Of a stretch of 64,000 nt of DNA, positions 7,816 through 16,674 are shown piece after piece. The stretch is from Pseudomonas fluorescens (GTDB lineage Bacteria; Pseudomonadota; Gammaproteobacteria; Pseudomonadales; Pseudomonadaceae), in the NCBI RefSeq assembly GCF_018614775.1, contig NZ_JAGGOF010000025.1:87113-151112 (forward strand), written 5' to 3'. Each line of letters starts with the position of its first letter. The first letter of the stretch is position 1. The position numbers and the translations under genes were made by a program. The notes beneath the pieces are model-generated. The model was not told the origin of the DNA, searched no databases, and was given only the letters and a program-made list of their open reading frames with translations.

Positions 7816-8866
7816 ATGACCCAGGCTTTGATTTTCGATGCATTGCGTACGCCGCGTGGCAAGGGCAAGGCTGATGGTGCCTTGTACAGTGTCAAGCCGG
7901 TAAGCCTGGTGGGCGGGTTGCTCAGCGCCTTGCAGCAGCGCATGCGCCTGGACACCCGTCAGGTTGACGACATCGTGCTGGGGTGTGTGACGCCCGTGGG
8001 CGAGCAAGGCGCCGATATCGCCAAGACCGCTGCATTGATAGCCGACTGGGATGTCAGCGTCGCGGGTGTGCAGCTCAACCGGTTCTGGCCACTTCATTCC
8101 CCAGGGTATCGGTGCCGATCTGATCGCCACCCTGGAGGGCTTCAGCCGCGAGGACGTCGATGCCTACGCGCTGCATTCCCAGCAAAAAGCCGCACGGGCG
8201 CGGGCTGACGGTTCGTTCGACAAGTCTCTGGTGGCTGTAAGGGACCAGAATGGCATTGTGTTGCTGGACCACGATGAATTCATCCGCACCGACGCCACGC
8301 TCGAAGGCCTGGGCAAACTCAGGCCGAGTTTCGAAGCCGTGGGCCAGATGGGCTTCAACGGCACCGCGTTGCGGGTCTACAGCCATGTCGAGCGAATCAA
8401 TCATGTGCACACGGCGGGCAACAGCTCCGGGATCGTCGACGGTGCGGCGCTGATGTTGATCGGTTCCGAGGCCAAGGGGCGCGCGCTGGGCCTGCAACCT
8501 CGGGCGCGCATTGTCGCTACGGCCGTTACCAGCACCGAACCGACCATCATGCTCACCGGCCCGGCGCCAGCCACCCGCAAGGCCTTGATCAAGGCCGGAT
8601 TGCGGATCGAGGACATTGACCTGTTCGAAGTCAACGAAGCATTCGCTTCAGTCGTGCTCAAGTTCATCAAGGACATGGCCATCGACCCCTCCAAGGTCAA
8701 CGTCAACGGTGGCTCCATCGCCTTGGGGCATCCCTTGGGCGCCACCGGGTGCGCAATCCTCGGCACCTTGCTCGATGAGTTGGAAGCCCGGCGCCTGCGC
8801 TATGGCCTGGCGACCCTGTGTGTCGGCGGCGGCATGGGCATTGCCACTGTCATTGAACGCCTCTGA
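7816..8866 (+). pseudogene. acetyl-CoA C-acyltransferase (thiolase), internal deletion removing the active-site Cys
   Basis: From ATG 7816 (AGAGGA ribosome site) residues 1-90 are a normal thiolase N-terminus ('IFDALRTPRGKGKADGAL', '[13 protein letters not shown]'). The sequence then jumps at about 8082 to '[18 protein letters not shown]', in another frame, and continues normally to the C-terminal '[17 protein letters not shown]' and '[10 protein letters not shown]'. In intact thiolases 'NRF' is followed by C-A-S-G with the nucleophilic cysteine, so the active-site loop and about 45 residues are missing. The span is 1051 bases; a 397-codon relative would need 143 more. No active enzyme can be made. 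The partner multifunctional gene downstream is intact. Confidence 0.9.
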
Positions 8867-8892
8867 GCCCTGACTTCAAGGAACACTTTTTC

Positions 8893-11037
8893 ATGACCGA
8901 TGCCATCCGCTACGAAACCGGCGACGACCGGATCGTCGTCTTGACCCTGGACTTGCCGGGCCAGAGCGCCAACACCATGAACGCGGCCTACCGCGAGGCC
9001 ATGGCAGCCTGCGTGACCCGATTGGTCGCTGAGAAAGATTCAATCGCCGGCGTGATCATCACCTCGGCCAAGCAAACCTTCTTCGCCGGCGGTGACCTCA
9101 ACGAACTGGTCAAAGTCGGTAAACCCGAGGCCCAGGCGTTCTATGAGAGGGTTCTGGGGCTCAAGGCGCAACTGCGCACTCTGGAAACCTTGGGTAAACC
9201 GGTGGTGGCGGCGATCAACGGCGCGGCGCTGGGCGGAGGCTGGGAAATCTGCCTGGCCTGTCATCATCGCGTGGCGCTGGATCACCCGTCGGTGCAGATC
9301 GGCCTGCCGGAAGTCACCCTCGGCCTGCTGCCGGGCGGCGGCGGGGTGGTGCGGATGGTTCGCCTGCTCGGTCTGGAAAAGGCGTTGCCGTATCTGCTGG
9401 AGGGGAAAAAGATCCATCCACAACAAGCGTTGCAGGCGGGCTTGCTCGACGAATTGGCACAGGATCATCACGAGCTGCTGGCCAAATCCAGGGCCTGGAT
9501 TCTTGCCAACCCCAGCGTGGTCCAGCCGTGGGATGCGCGGGGCTATCGGATTCCGGGCGGCACACCGAGCGACCCGAAGGTCGCGCAAATGTTGGCGATT
9601 GCGCCTTCGATCCTGCGCAACAAGACCCAGGGTTGCCTGCCTGCGCCGGAGAAGATCCTTTGCGCCGCCGTGGAGGGCGCCCAAGTGGACTTCAACACCG
9701 CGCACCTGATCGAAGCCCGCTATTTCACCGAGCTGACCACCGGCCAGGTGGCAAAAAACCTGATTGGCACCTTCTGGTTCCAGCTCAACGAAATCAAGGC
9801 CGGCGGCTCGCGCCCGCAGGGACTTGCGCCCTACCTGACGCGTAAGGTCGGCGTTCTCGGTGCCGGCATGATGGGGGCCGGTATTGCCTATGTCAGTGCC
9901 ATCGCGGGGATTCAGGTGGTGCTCAAGGACGTCGACCTGGCCTCGGCTGAAAAGGGCAAGGCCCGTTCGGCCGCGCTGCTGGACAAGAAGGTCACCCGTG
10001 GCCAGCTTGGCGCCGAGCAGCGCGCCGCGACGCTGGCGCGGATTCACCCCAGCGACAGCGACGCTGACCTGGCAGGTTGCGATCTGATCATCGAAGCGGT
10101 GTTCGAAGATCGCCAATTGAAAGCTCAGGTATCGGCCGCCGCCCAGGCCGTGGCGGGGCTCGAAGCGGTGGTCGCCTCCAATACCTCAACACTGCCGATC
10201 ACCGGCCTGGCCCTGGCAGTGGCCGACCCGACGAAATTCATTGGCCTGCATTTCTTCAGCCCGGTGGAAAAGATGCCCTTGGTGGAAATCATCAAGGGCG
10301 CGCGCACCAGCGTTGAGACGCTGGCGCGGGGTTTCGATTTTGTCCTGCAGATCAACAAGACGCCGATTGTGGTCAACGACAGTCGTGGTTTCTTTACTTC
10401 GCGGGTGTTTGGCACCTTCACGAACGAAGGTATCGCGATGCTCGGCGAGGGTGTAAGTGCACCGATGATCGAAACCGAAGCGCGCAAGGCCGGGATGCCG
10501 GTCGGGCCTCTGGCCGTCTCTGACGAAGTTTCCCTCAGCCTGATGAGCCATATCCGCGCGCAAACCGCCCAAGACCTGCGTGCAGAAGGGAAAGAGCCGA
10601 TTGAGCACCCGGCCTTCGCCGTGATTGACTTGCTGCTCCACGAGTACAAGCGGCCTGGCAAGGCTGCCGGCGCCGGTTTCTATGACTATCCGGCTACGGG
10701 GCAAAAACAGCTTTGGCCAACGCTCAAAAGCAGGTTCGAGAAAGTTGACGCGCAGATTTCGCCACAGGATATCCGCGATCGCCTGCTGTTCATCCAGGCG
10801 CTGGAAACCGTACGCTGCGTGGAGGAGGGCGTGCTCACCTCGACAGCCGATGCCAACGTAGGGTCAATCTTCGGTATTGGCTTTGCGGCCTGGACCGGTG
10901 GTGCGCTGCAGTTCATCAATCAGTACGGCCTGCAGGATTTCGTTGCCCGTGCCCAGTACCTGGCCGAGCAATACGGCGAACGTTTCTCGCCGCCGGCCTT
11001 GTTGTTGGAAAAAGCCGCCAAGCGGGAATTGTTCTGA
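8893..11037 (+). CDS. multifunctional enoyl-CoA hydratase / 3-hydroxyacyl-CoA dehydrogenase (FadB/FadJ type)
   Basis: The 714-residue protein has an N-terminal crotonase domain (about residues 1-190; 'FFAGGDLNEL', 'NGAALGGGWEICLA', 'GLPEVTLGLLPGGGG'). A 3-hydroxyacyl-CoA dehydrogenase NAD domain follows from about 315 ('KVGVLGAGMMGAGIAY', 'SNTSTLPIT', 'HFFSPVEKMPLVEI') and then two C-terminal dehydrogenase domains. It hydrates enoyl-CoA and oxidises 3-hydroxyacyl-CoA in beta-oxidation and normally pairs with a thiolase. The thiolase gene just upstream (26-base gap, same operon) is broken, so this subunit would need a thiolase encoded elsewhere. Length is normal for the family. Confidence 0.92.
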   Translation: MTDAIRYETGDDRIVVLTLDLPGQSANTMNAAYREAMAACVTRLVAEKDSIAGVIITSAKQTFFAGGDLNELVKVGKPEAQAFYERVLGLKAQLRTLETLGKPVVAAINGAALGGGWEICLACHHRVALDHPSVQIGLPEVTLGLLPGGGGVVRMVRLLGLEKALPYLLEGKKIHPQQALQAGLLDELAQDHHELLAKSRAWILANPSVVQPWDARGYRIPGGTPSDPKVAQMLAIAPSILRNKTQGCLPAPEKILCAAVEGAQVDFNTAHLIEARYFTELTTGQVAKNLIGTFWFQLNEIKAGGSRPQGLAPYLTRKVGVLGAGMMGAGIAYVSAIAGIQVVLKDVDLASAEKGKARSAALLDKKVTRGQLGAEQRAATLARIHPSDSDADLAGCDLIIEAVFEDRQLKAQVSAAAQAVAGLEAVVASNTSTLPITGLALAVADPTKFIGLHFFSPVEKMPLVEIIKGARTSVETLARGFDFVLQINKTPIVVNDSRGFFTSRVFGTFTNEGIAMLGEGVSAPMIETEARKAGMPVGPLAVSDEVSLSLMSHIRAQTAQDLRAEGKEPIEHPAFAVIDLLLHEYKRPGKAAGAGFYDYPATGQKQLWPTLKSRFEKVDAQISPQDIRDRLLFIQALETVRCVEEGVLTSTADANVGSIFGIGFAAWTGGALQFINQYGLQDFVARAQYLAEQYGERFSPPALLLEKAAKRELF

Positions 11038-11122
11038 CCACCAGTGAGGGCTTGCCTGGGACCGTGTTTCAAGGCAGGCTCTGGGGTGTGCAATATTCCC
11101 ATCATCGTGTCAGGTATTTTTT

Positions 11123-11854
11123 ATGTCGCTACGCATCTGCATTTTGGAAACCGATATCCTGCGTCCGGAACTGGTCGACCAATATCAGGGGTACGGGCAG
11201 ATGTTCCAGCGGCTGTTTTCCCAGCAGCCGATAGCAGCCGACTTTATCGTGTACAACGTGATGGAGGGGCACTACCCGGATGATAGCGAGCAGTTCGACG
11301 CCTATCTGGTAACCGGTAGCAAGGCCGACTCCTTCGGCACCGATCCCTGGATTCAAACGCTCAAGACCTACCTGCTGGACCGCTATCAGCGGGGCGACAA
11401 ATTGTTGGGCGTGTGCTTTGGTCATCAATTGCTGGCGCTGTTGCTGGGCGGCAAGACCGAGCGCGCCAGCCAAGGCTGGGGCGTCGGCACCCATCGCTAT
11501 AAACTCGCCGCCAAGGCGCCATGGATGAACCCGGTGAAGGAAGAGCTGACGCTGCTCATCAGCCACCAGGACCAGGTCACCGAATTGCCCGAAAACGCCA
11601 CGGTGATCGCCTCCAGCGATTTTTGTCCGTTCGCCGCCTATCACATCAACGACCAGGTGCTGTGCTTCCAAGGCCACCCGGAGTTCATCCACGATTATTC
11701 CCGGGCCTTGCTGGACATTCGCCAGCAGCACCTGGGCGAGCAGATCTACAGCCAGGGCATGGCGAGTCTCGACCAGGAACACCACGGCACCACCGTGGCG
11801 GAGTGGATGATGCGCTTTGTTGCCCACAAGCCGCAGGCGATGACCCAGGACTGA
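11123..11854 (+). CDS. class I glutamine amidotransferase-like protein
   Basis: The 243-residue protein shows a full class I GATase triad: Cys98 in 'GVCFGHQLLA', His185 and Glu187 in 'GHPEF'. 'YLVTGSKADSF' resembles the oxyanion region of GMP-synthase-like amidotransferases. No synthase domain is attached, so the ammonia acceptor or peptide substrate is unknown. Free-standing members include gamma-glutamyl hydrolases and YfeJ-like proteins. It follows the beta-oxidation genes after 85 bases and may be separately transcribed. A REP pair follows. Confidence 0.82.
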   Translation: MSLRICILETDILRPELVDQYQGYGQMFQRLFSQQPIAADFIVYNVMEGHYPDDSEQFDAYLVTGSKADSFGTDPWIQTLKTYLLDRYQRGDKLLGVCFGHQLLALLLGGKTERASQGWGVGTHRYKLAAKAPWMNPVKEELTLLISHQDQVTELPENATVIASSDFCPFAAYHINDQVLCFQGHPEFIHDYSRALLDIRQQHLGEQIYSQGMASLDQEHHGTTVAEWMMRFVAHKPQAMTQD

Positions 11855-11873
11855 AACATTGCTGAAGACTCAA

Positions 11874-11963
11874 TGTGGGAGCGAGCCTGCTCGCGATGGG
11901 GCCAGCACGTCCAGTGTCGCAGCAGGCTGACCCACCGCTATCGCGAGCAGGCTCGCTCCCACC
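11874..11963. repeat. REP pair (inverted), Pseudomonas type
   Basis: TGTGGGAGCGAGCCTGCTCG (11874 onward) is mirrored by CGAGCAGGCTCGCTCCCACC up to 11963, with about 42 bases between the arms. Each arm is itself palindromic. The pair fills the gap between two convergent genes. Confidence 0.85.
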
Positions 11964-11976
11964 AGGGCGCGCGCAC

Positions 11977-12948
11977 CTACAACCACCCAGACCGCTTGAA
12001 GCTGGCCCACAGCGCGGTGCATCCCACGCCGATAAGGCTCAACACCAGGAAATACCCATAGTGCCAGGTCAGCTCCGGCATGTTCTCGAAGTTCATCCCA
12101 TAAATCCCGGCCACCGCCGTCGGAAACGCCAGGATCGCTGCCCAGGCCGCGAACTTTCTCTGAACCACGCTCTGGCGCGATGCCTCGAGCAGCACGCCTA
12201 TTTCGATGGTCTGGCTGGCGACATCTGCCAGCGTTGCCAGGTCTTCCATCTGCCGTGTGACATGAATCTGCACATCGCGGAAATAGGGCGTCATGTTCTT
12301 GTCGATGAAGGGGAAGTCCAGCTTCTGCAATTCTTCGCTGATCTCCACCATCGGCGCCGCATACCGGCGCAGACGCAACACGTCGCGGCGCAGGCTGTGC
12401 AGATTCTGGATATCGCGCTCATTCAATGCACTGCACAACACATTGCGTTCCAGCTCATCGATCTCGGCGTGAATGGCTTCTCCCACCGGCTGATAATTTT
12501 CGATCACGAAGTCGAGAATGGCGTAGAGGACGAAATCCTCCCCATGCTTGAGCAGGATGGGCCGCGCCTCACAGCGTTGTCGGACATGGGCGTAGGACGC
12601 TGAGTGGCCGTTACGGGCGGTGATGATGTAACCCTTGCCGGCAAAGATATGGGTTTCGATGAACTGCAGCTTGCCGTCCTTGCGGATTGGCGAGTAGGTG
12701 ACGATAAACAGCGCATCGCCGAAGGTTTCAAGCTTGGGGCGGCTGTGCTTCTCCATCGCATCTTCAATCGCCAGCTCGTGCAGATTGAATTGACGCTGCA
12801 GGTTGGTCAGCTCCTGGGCGCTGGGTTCTTCGAGACCGATCCAGACAAAGTGTCCGGGCTTCGCCGCCCAGGCGCTGCCTTCGTCAAGGGTGATATTGGT
12901 GACTTTCTTACCGGCGCTGTAAACCGCAGCAGCAACGACTCTACCCAT
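11977..12948 (-). CDS. CorA-family divalent metal transporter (CorA/ZntB type)
   Basis: The 323-residue protein has the family design: a large cytoplasmic N-terminal domain, a long helix, then two membrane helices near the C-terminus. The signature Y-G-M-N lies at about residues 283-286, followed by 'FENMPE' and the last helix (about 296-316). CorA proteins are pentameric channels for Mg2+, Ni2+, Co2+ or, in ZntB, Zn2+. The short loop 'ENMPEL' after GMN matches the usual E-x-MPE pattern of Mg2+ types. Which ion is moved cannot be decided here. The gene ends close to the REP pair. Confidence 0.88.
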   Translation of the reverse strand: MGRVVAAAVYSAGKKVTNITLDEGSAWAAKPGHFVWIGLEEPSAQELTNLQRQFNLHELAIEDAMEKHSRPKLETFGDALFIVTYSPIRKDGKLQFIETHIFAGKGYIITARNGHSASYAHVRQRCEARPILLKHGEDFVLYAILDFVIENYQPVGEAIHAEIDELERNVLCSALNERDIQNLHSLRRDVLRLRRYAAPMVEISEELQKLDFPFIDKNMTPYFRDVQIHVTRQMEDLATLADVASQTIEIGVLLEASRQSVVQRKFAAWAAILAFPTAVAGIYGMNFENMPELTWHYGYFLVLSLIGVGCTALWASFKRSGWL

Positions 12949-13083
12949 GGTGGTGATTCACTTCTTATTGGAAAAAATGGCAATGCAGGCGGCATTCAGC
13001 TTAGCGCGCCCTATGGCTTGAGAGTCAGCAAAATCCGCCGAGTTTCCCGGGCCAAGGAAAATCCGTCATGGGCGGGTTTGCGC

Positions 13084-13806
13084 TCAAGCCGTTTGGACTT
13101 GCCGGTCCAATGAAGCGATGCAGTCACGCATTTGCTCACGGCATTGGGCGATGAGTTGGGGCATGTCGTCCATAGTCATCCCCGCTGTAGGAATCGGTGG
13201 CAGCGAGCGTATGAGAATGTCACCGCTGCGCCAGCGATCGAGGCGCATATGCTTGACGTAATTGCTGACGCACACCGGGACAATCGGCACTCCGGCGGCT
13301 ATGGCCATCTGGAACGCGCCTTTCTTGAACGGCAACAGGTCTTCGCCAAGGTTGCGCGTGCCTTCGGGGAACACCCAGATCGACGTATCCTCGTGTTGCA
13401 ACGTATGGGTGGTGGTCAGCATCGACTGGCGCGCCTTGATCGCGTTGCCACGGTCGATCAGCACATTACCGGCCAGCCAGAACAGTTGCCCGAACAGCGG
13501 CACCCACTTCAGGCTTTTCTTGCCGATGCACACGGTACGGCGGGGCACCACGTTACCGAACACAAACAGGTCATAGTTGGATTGGTGGTTGGCGATGATC
13601 ACGCAGCTCTGGGGTTTATTCACCAGCGTGGCCACGTCGGCCCTGAACCGCAAGCGCAGAATCCACATCGCCGGCAGTGCATACAACCTGGCGCATAAAC
13701 GGCTGTTGTCCGCGTTGAACGGCCGGCAGGCGCCGATGAGCACCCCCAGCACACCCGCCAGAATAAAATTCAGACCCATCAACAACATACGCAGTGCAAA
13801 CAACAT
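13084..13806 (-). CDS. 1-acyl-sn-glycerol-3-phosphate acyltransferase (PlsC family)
   Basis: The protein carries the acyltransferase box N-H-Q-S-N-Y-D (H-x4-D) and the glycerol-phosphate box 'FPEGTRN', as well as an N-terminal hydrophobic segment that anchors it to the inner membrane. These make it a PlsC-type enzyme adding the second acyl chain in phosphatidic-acid synthesis. I use ATG 13806 (240 residues); an in-frame ATG at 13818 would add MGPV. Pseudomonads have several PlsC paralogues, so its specific substrate or role (housekeeping, lipid remodelling) is uncertain. Confidence 0.88.
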   Translation of the reverse strand: MLFALRMLLMGLNFILAGVLGVLIGACRPFNADNSRLCARLYALPAMWILRLRFRADVATLVNKPQSCVIIANHQSNYDLFVFGNVVPRRTVCIGKKSLKWVPLFGQLFWLAGNVLIDRGNAIKARQSMLTTTHTLQHEDTSIWVFPEGTRNLGEDLLPFKKGAFQMAIAAGVPIVPVCVSNYVKHMRLDRWRSGDILIRSLPPIPTAGMTMDDMPQLIAQCREQMRDCIASLDRQVQTA

Positions 13807-13972
13807 CACAGGCCCCATTGGGACAAAAGGTGGCGCAGTGTACGGATGTGCACTGTTTTCAGCAATTGTCCCTATAGAGGTAGGAGATGGACGATGTTTG
13901 TGAAGATGTTTCCCAATAGCGTGACGGAAGCAGGCTAGAGCGGTTGCGGACTTTTAAACGGCGTATGTAGGA

Positions 13973-14000
13973 AAAAGCCCGACGCTGGGGTCGGGCTTTT
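13973..14000 (-). terminator. bidirectional terminator after the enoyl-CoA hydratase gene
   Basis: A perfect 11-base stem AAAAGCCCGAC/GTCGGGCTTTT lies about 20 bases beyond the stop of the minus-strand enoyl-CoA hydratase gene. It has T-runs on both strands. Confidence 0.85.
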
Positions 14001-14019
14001 CGTTTCGAAAGCAGGCTTG

Positions 14020-14709
14020 TTAACCCAGGTGCTCCTGATCCAGCAGAATTGCCCTGTCCAGCGTCTCCAGCAGCGCCTTGCGGACTTTCAGCTTGGTGTT
14101 CTTGTGGGCGCTCATGTTCAGTTTCTTCAACTGGCGTGCTGCTTCCAGCGCTGCACCTTGCAGTTCTTCAGCCGACACTACCTTGTCGAGGAAACCCGCA
14201 CCCACGGCGTCCTGCGGGTTGAACATCTCAGCATTGATCACCGAGCGGTGAAACGCCGACTTGCGCAGGCGATCACGGGCCAGCTCAATACCGGCATGGT
14301 GCATGGTCATGCCGATCTGCACCTCATTCAGACCAATGCTGAACGGCCCGTCCACGCCAATGCGGTAGTCCGCCGACAGCAGCAGGAACGCCCCTTTGGC
14401 CACCGCATGCCCTGGGCACGCGACGACAACGGGGAAGGGGTGCGACAACAGTCGACGGGCCAGCGTCGAGCCCGCCGTGACCAGGCTCACCGCTTGCTGG
14501 GGGCCAGCCGTCATGACCTTCAGATCGTAACCGCCCGACAAGATCCCCGGTTGCCCGGTAATGATCACCACCGCCCGATCCGCTGTCGCCTGGTCCAGCG
14601 CAGCATTGAACGCGACAATCACATCGGGCGAGATGGCATTCACTTTGCCATTGTTCAAGGTCAGGGTCGCGATACCGTCTTCGAAATGGTAGGCAATCAG
14701 GTCGCTCAT
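14020..14709 (-). CDS. enoyl-CoA hydratase/isomerase family protein
   Basis: ATG 14709 gives 229 residues; the frame extends to 14787 without a better start. Crotonase features include 'GQPGILSGGYDLKVM' (oxyanion loop after the SGG motif), 'CPGHAVAKGAFLLLSADYRIG' in two halves, and 'NEVQIGMTMHHAGI'. The canonical catalytic glutamates are not clear: the second position is 'EVQIGM', so the protein may be an isomerase, hydrolase or non-standard member. It stands alone with its own terminator. It is annotated in pseudomonads as crotonase/enoyl-CoA hydratase family protein. Confidence 0.85.
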   Translation of the reverse strand: MSDLIAYHFEDGIATLTLNNGKVNAISPDVIVAFNAALDQATADRAVVIITGQPGILSGGYDLKVMTAGPQQAVSLVTAGSTLARRLLSHPFPVVVACPGHAVAKGAFLLLSADYRIGVDGPFSIGLNEVQIGMTMHHAGIELARDRLRKSAFHRSVINAEMFNPQDAVGAGFLDKVVSAEELQGAALEAARQLKKLNMSAHKNTKLKVRKALLETLDRAILLDQEHLG

Positions 14710-14949
14710 GACGCTATTCCTTGTAAGAGAAGTGACGCAGACGTTACCCACCGGCGCAGGCCAGGTAAAGCGCCGTGACTGACTCACCGGTCAGCCCCAG
14801 GCCCCACAAACAGCCTGGCCTGCCCATCCTGTCCCACCTTCATCCCTGGCACCGCGCCCACACGAACCCGGAGATTGGCCGGTTTGTCATGTCCCGGCGG
14901 GTTTGAAATGCCCGAACACCTTAACCGCATGAAAATTCTGAAAAAACCT

Positions 14950-14978
14950 TTGCCATCGGAAAGCCTTTCGACTACATT
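14950..14978 (+). promoter_or_regulatory. sigma-70 promoter of tRNA-Ser
   Basis: TTGCCA (14950-14955), a 17-base spacer and TACATT (14973-14978) stand 37 bases ahead of the tRNA, with a GC-rich stretch (GCGCGCCTC) just after the -10 as in stable-RNA promoters. The 240 bases before it (from 14710) hold no gene I can support. Confidence 0.65.
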
Positions 14979-15015
14979 AGCGCGCCTCGACAGACTGAAC
15001 AGTTTGTCGAGATAC

Positions 15016-15105
15016 GGTGAAGTGTCCGAGTGGCTTAAGGAGCACGCCTGGAAAGTGTGTATACAGGAAACTGTATCGAGAGTTCGAATCTCTCCTTCAC
15101 CGCCA
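15016..15105 (+). tRNA. tRNA-Ser (anticodon GGA)
   Basis: A 90-nucleotide tRNA with acceptor stem GGTGAAG/CTTCACC, discriminator G and encoded CCA. The D-arm is GTCCGAGTGGCTTAAGGAGC, the anticodon loop CTGGAAA reads GGA, a long variable arm (TGTGTATACAGGAAACTGTA) is typical of serine tRNAs, and the T-arm has GTTCGAATC. It reads UCC/UCU codons. Decayed accessory genes follow, as is common next to tRNA integration sites. Confidence 0.97.
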
Positions 15106-15117
15106 CATTCTGCAAAC

Positions 15118-15164
15118 ACAAACCCTTGATTTTCCTGGAGAAAGTCGGGGGTTTGTGGTTTTTG
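15118..15164 (+). terminator. terminator of tRNA-Ser
   Basis: ACAAACCC (15118-15125) pairs with GGGTTTGT (15149-15156), followed by GGTTTTT. It starts 13 bases after the tRNA. Confidence 0.7.
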
Positions 15165-15301
15165 GCGTCTGGAAAAAGGGCGATATGGGACTCGACAGCA
15201 ATTCTGAGTGCTGATTGCGTTGTCTCCAAAGAGCGGTCAGAACGTGTTGCACTAACGGCGTGAGCCGCTGCGCTATAGCTGGTTAAAAATTGCGTCAGGA
15301 A

Positions 15302-15786
15302 TTAGCGGAGCGGCAACATTAATGTAACTGGTGAAAGCTCCGGGCACGCTATAAAGCCAGCGTATTTTATATAGAAGTCCGACAGGCGCTCATTAAGCGG
15401 GTGGACAATCAACGCGGTAGAGCCAATGGTAGCCGACGCGGTAATTGTTCGTTCAATCGCGTCTTGCAACAAGTCGAGCGCAAAACCTTGGCCTTGAGCT
15501 TCGAGGGTAATCCCCATGCGACCCAGGAGTGTCACTGGACGTTCGGGGAGTTGCGTTGGCGGCTCTTTGGAACCACATGCTCGGGGGCAACCGAACCGCT
15601 CGACAGCGTGTAATACCCCATGACGATAGGCGTATCCTTGCGGCAGATGACGTAGACCACGGCCTGCTTTGCCGCTTGAGCCTTTCGCGCCTGTCGTAGA
15701 AGGTAATCGTTGATCGACTGCATGCCTGAATCGAACTCATCCAGGATGTGGTCATCGTTCAGCTTTTCTGGAGCTCTCAGCTCCAC
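15302..15786 (-). pseudogene. GNAT-fold toxin of a DUF1778-GNAT toxin-antitoxin pair, frameshifted
   Basis: Starting at GTG 15786, overlapping the antitoxin end, the frame reads as a TacT-like acetyltransferase: 'ELRAPEKLNDDHILDEFDSG', 'AVVYVICRKDTPIVMGYYTL'. It stops at 15532. The rest, 'VTLLGRMGITLEAQGQGFALDLL' ... 'FYIKYAGFIACPE', is in another frame to 15302. The span is 485 bases, one short of 162 codons. Restoring one C in GTCCAGTG (to GTCCCAGTG, about 15536) would rejoin the frames. Intact toxins of this class acetylate aminoacyl-tRNAs and block translation. As written it lacks the acetyl-CoA-binding half. Confidence 0.85.
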
Positions 15787-16078
15787 CGTTTGGGCCTTTC
15801 GAGAAGTTGTTGCAGGCACTTGTTGCCTCGAATCGGGTTGGCGTCCATGGCCTGTTCGAATGCGTCAAATGCAACATCGTCGAGAAGGAACAGCCGCTTA
15901 TCCAGAATGACTTCCTCTGCTTTCTGACAAGCAGCTTCCAGGATGAAGCTGGTTCGATCACGACCGGACATTGCCGCTGCCAGATCGATCAGGTTCCGTT
16001 TTTTTCGTCCGCTCTCATGTTGATGGAAACGGGTTTGGATCTTTCTACGGTTTCTATGCTTGAGGTGCTTACGGTCAT
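15777..16078 (-). pseudogene. DUF1778 (RHH) antitoxin, frameshifted
   Basis: From ATG 16078 the frame gives the ribbon-helix-helix start ('VERSKPVSINMRADEK') and then meets a TGA. The remainder, 'NLIDLAAAMSGRDRTSFILEAACQKAEEVIL' to 'LLERPKRWS', is in another frame ending at 15777. The span is 302 bases, one less than 101 codons. The break falls in a run of seven T on the plus strand (15999-16005); eight would restore the frame. A slip in a homopolymer fits either real decay or a read error. The downstream piece could still be started at its internal ATG (15971), but would lack the DNA-binding ribbon. Confidence 0.82.
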
Positions 16079-16572
16079 AAGTAGTCCCGCCTTGGAAATG
16101 TCTCAGTACTTCGCTTAATGTGATCTTCGTTTGAGAGATCTATCGATTGAGTTTTGAAGCCGTTGAATCGGTTCCAGGGCAACGGTACATCTGCGTGTAG
16201 CTGGTTGCTATACGCTGCGCAAGCCCATCGACCCCGCCCAACCCACTTCGTAATCTACATAACAACTGCATTTCAGGCCGGAAAAGCCTCCGCAAGGTTG
16301 GCCGCATCCAGCCCGAGGCGAAGCCCATCATGTTCAGACGCTCGCTGCCGCTGAACCATCTGATCCCATCCGTTCGGGCGAGCGACGAAAGTGGTACAGC
16401 CTAGAGCGATTCGGGAGCCGGCTTTGTTTTCAAGCGCCAGTCAGAAAGCCCAGGGACGTCCCCAGCTTTCGCCGTTACGCCGGATGGTTATACTCATTCA
16501 TCAAAACGTACCTCATGGGGGCGTTGTGTGCGTCAAGGAGGGCGCCTGGCATAGCCTGCCAGAGATAAGACC
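16079..16572. other. remnant DNA behind the tRNA-Ser island, no intact gene
   Basis: I find no complete gene. On the minus strand around 16280-16365 a short frame ('QMVQRQRASEHDGLRLGLDAANL' in two parts, ending at a stop) has a protein-like composition and may be the C-terminus of a lost gene, but I do not recognise it. The stretch is best read as scar DNA of a former accessory element. Confidence 0.35.
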
Positions 16573-16674
16573 ATGCAGAAATACAGTATGAGCGGCGCAG
16601 GACTGGAGAAAGTTCATGTCAAAATTGCCAAGCTGATGGCCGAGACGGAAAAATACAATGGGGCTGGACAATGA
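16573..16674 (+). CDS. 33-residue ORF, possibly a truncated small gene
   Basis: The ATG at 16573 starts a 33-residue frame ('MQKYSMSGAGLEKVHVKIAKL...') whose TGA overlaps the start of the next gene (ATGA). It resembles the N-terminus of small membrane proteins that continue into a hydrophobic helix, which is absent here. It may be a truncated gene or a leader peptide for the following gene. The ribosome site is weak. Confidence 0.3.
   Translation: MQKYSMSGAGLEKVHVKIAKLMAETEKYNGAGQ

Noticed and set aside
9040..10116. 358-codon minus-strand frame inside the FadB-type gene
   Set aside because: Codon-position bias follows the plus-strand gene; the translation is rich in Arg, Gln and His with no motif.
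12604..13113. 169-codon plus-strand frame over the CorA gene
   Set aside because: Antisense shadow of a clear CorA-family gene with the GMN motif.
14710..15015. Minus-strand frame (14784-15119) overlapping tRNA-Ser
   Set aside because: It covers the tRNA on the opposite strand and has no ribosome site or recognised family.
15302..15786. Programmed frameshift making the GNAT toxin
   Set aside because: The junction GTCCAGTGA has no slippery heptamer and the antitoxin is broken too, so decay or read error is simpler.
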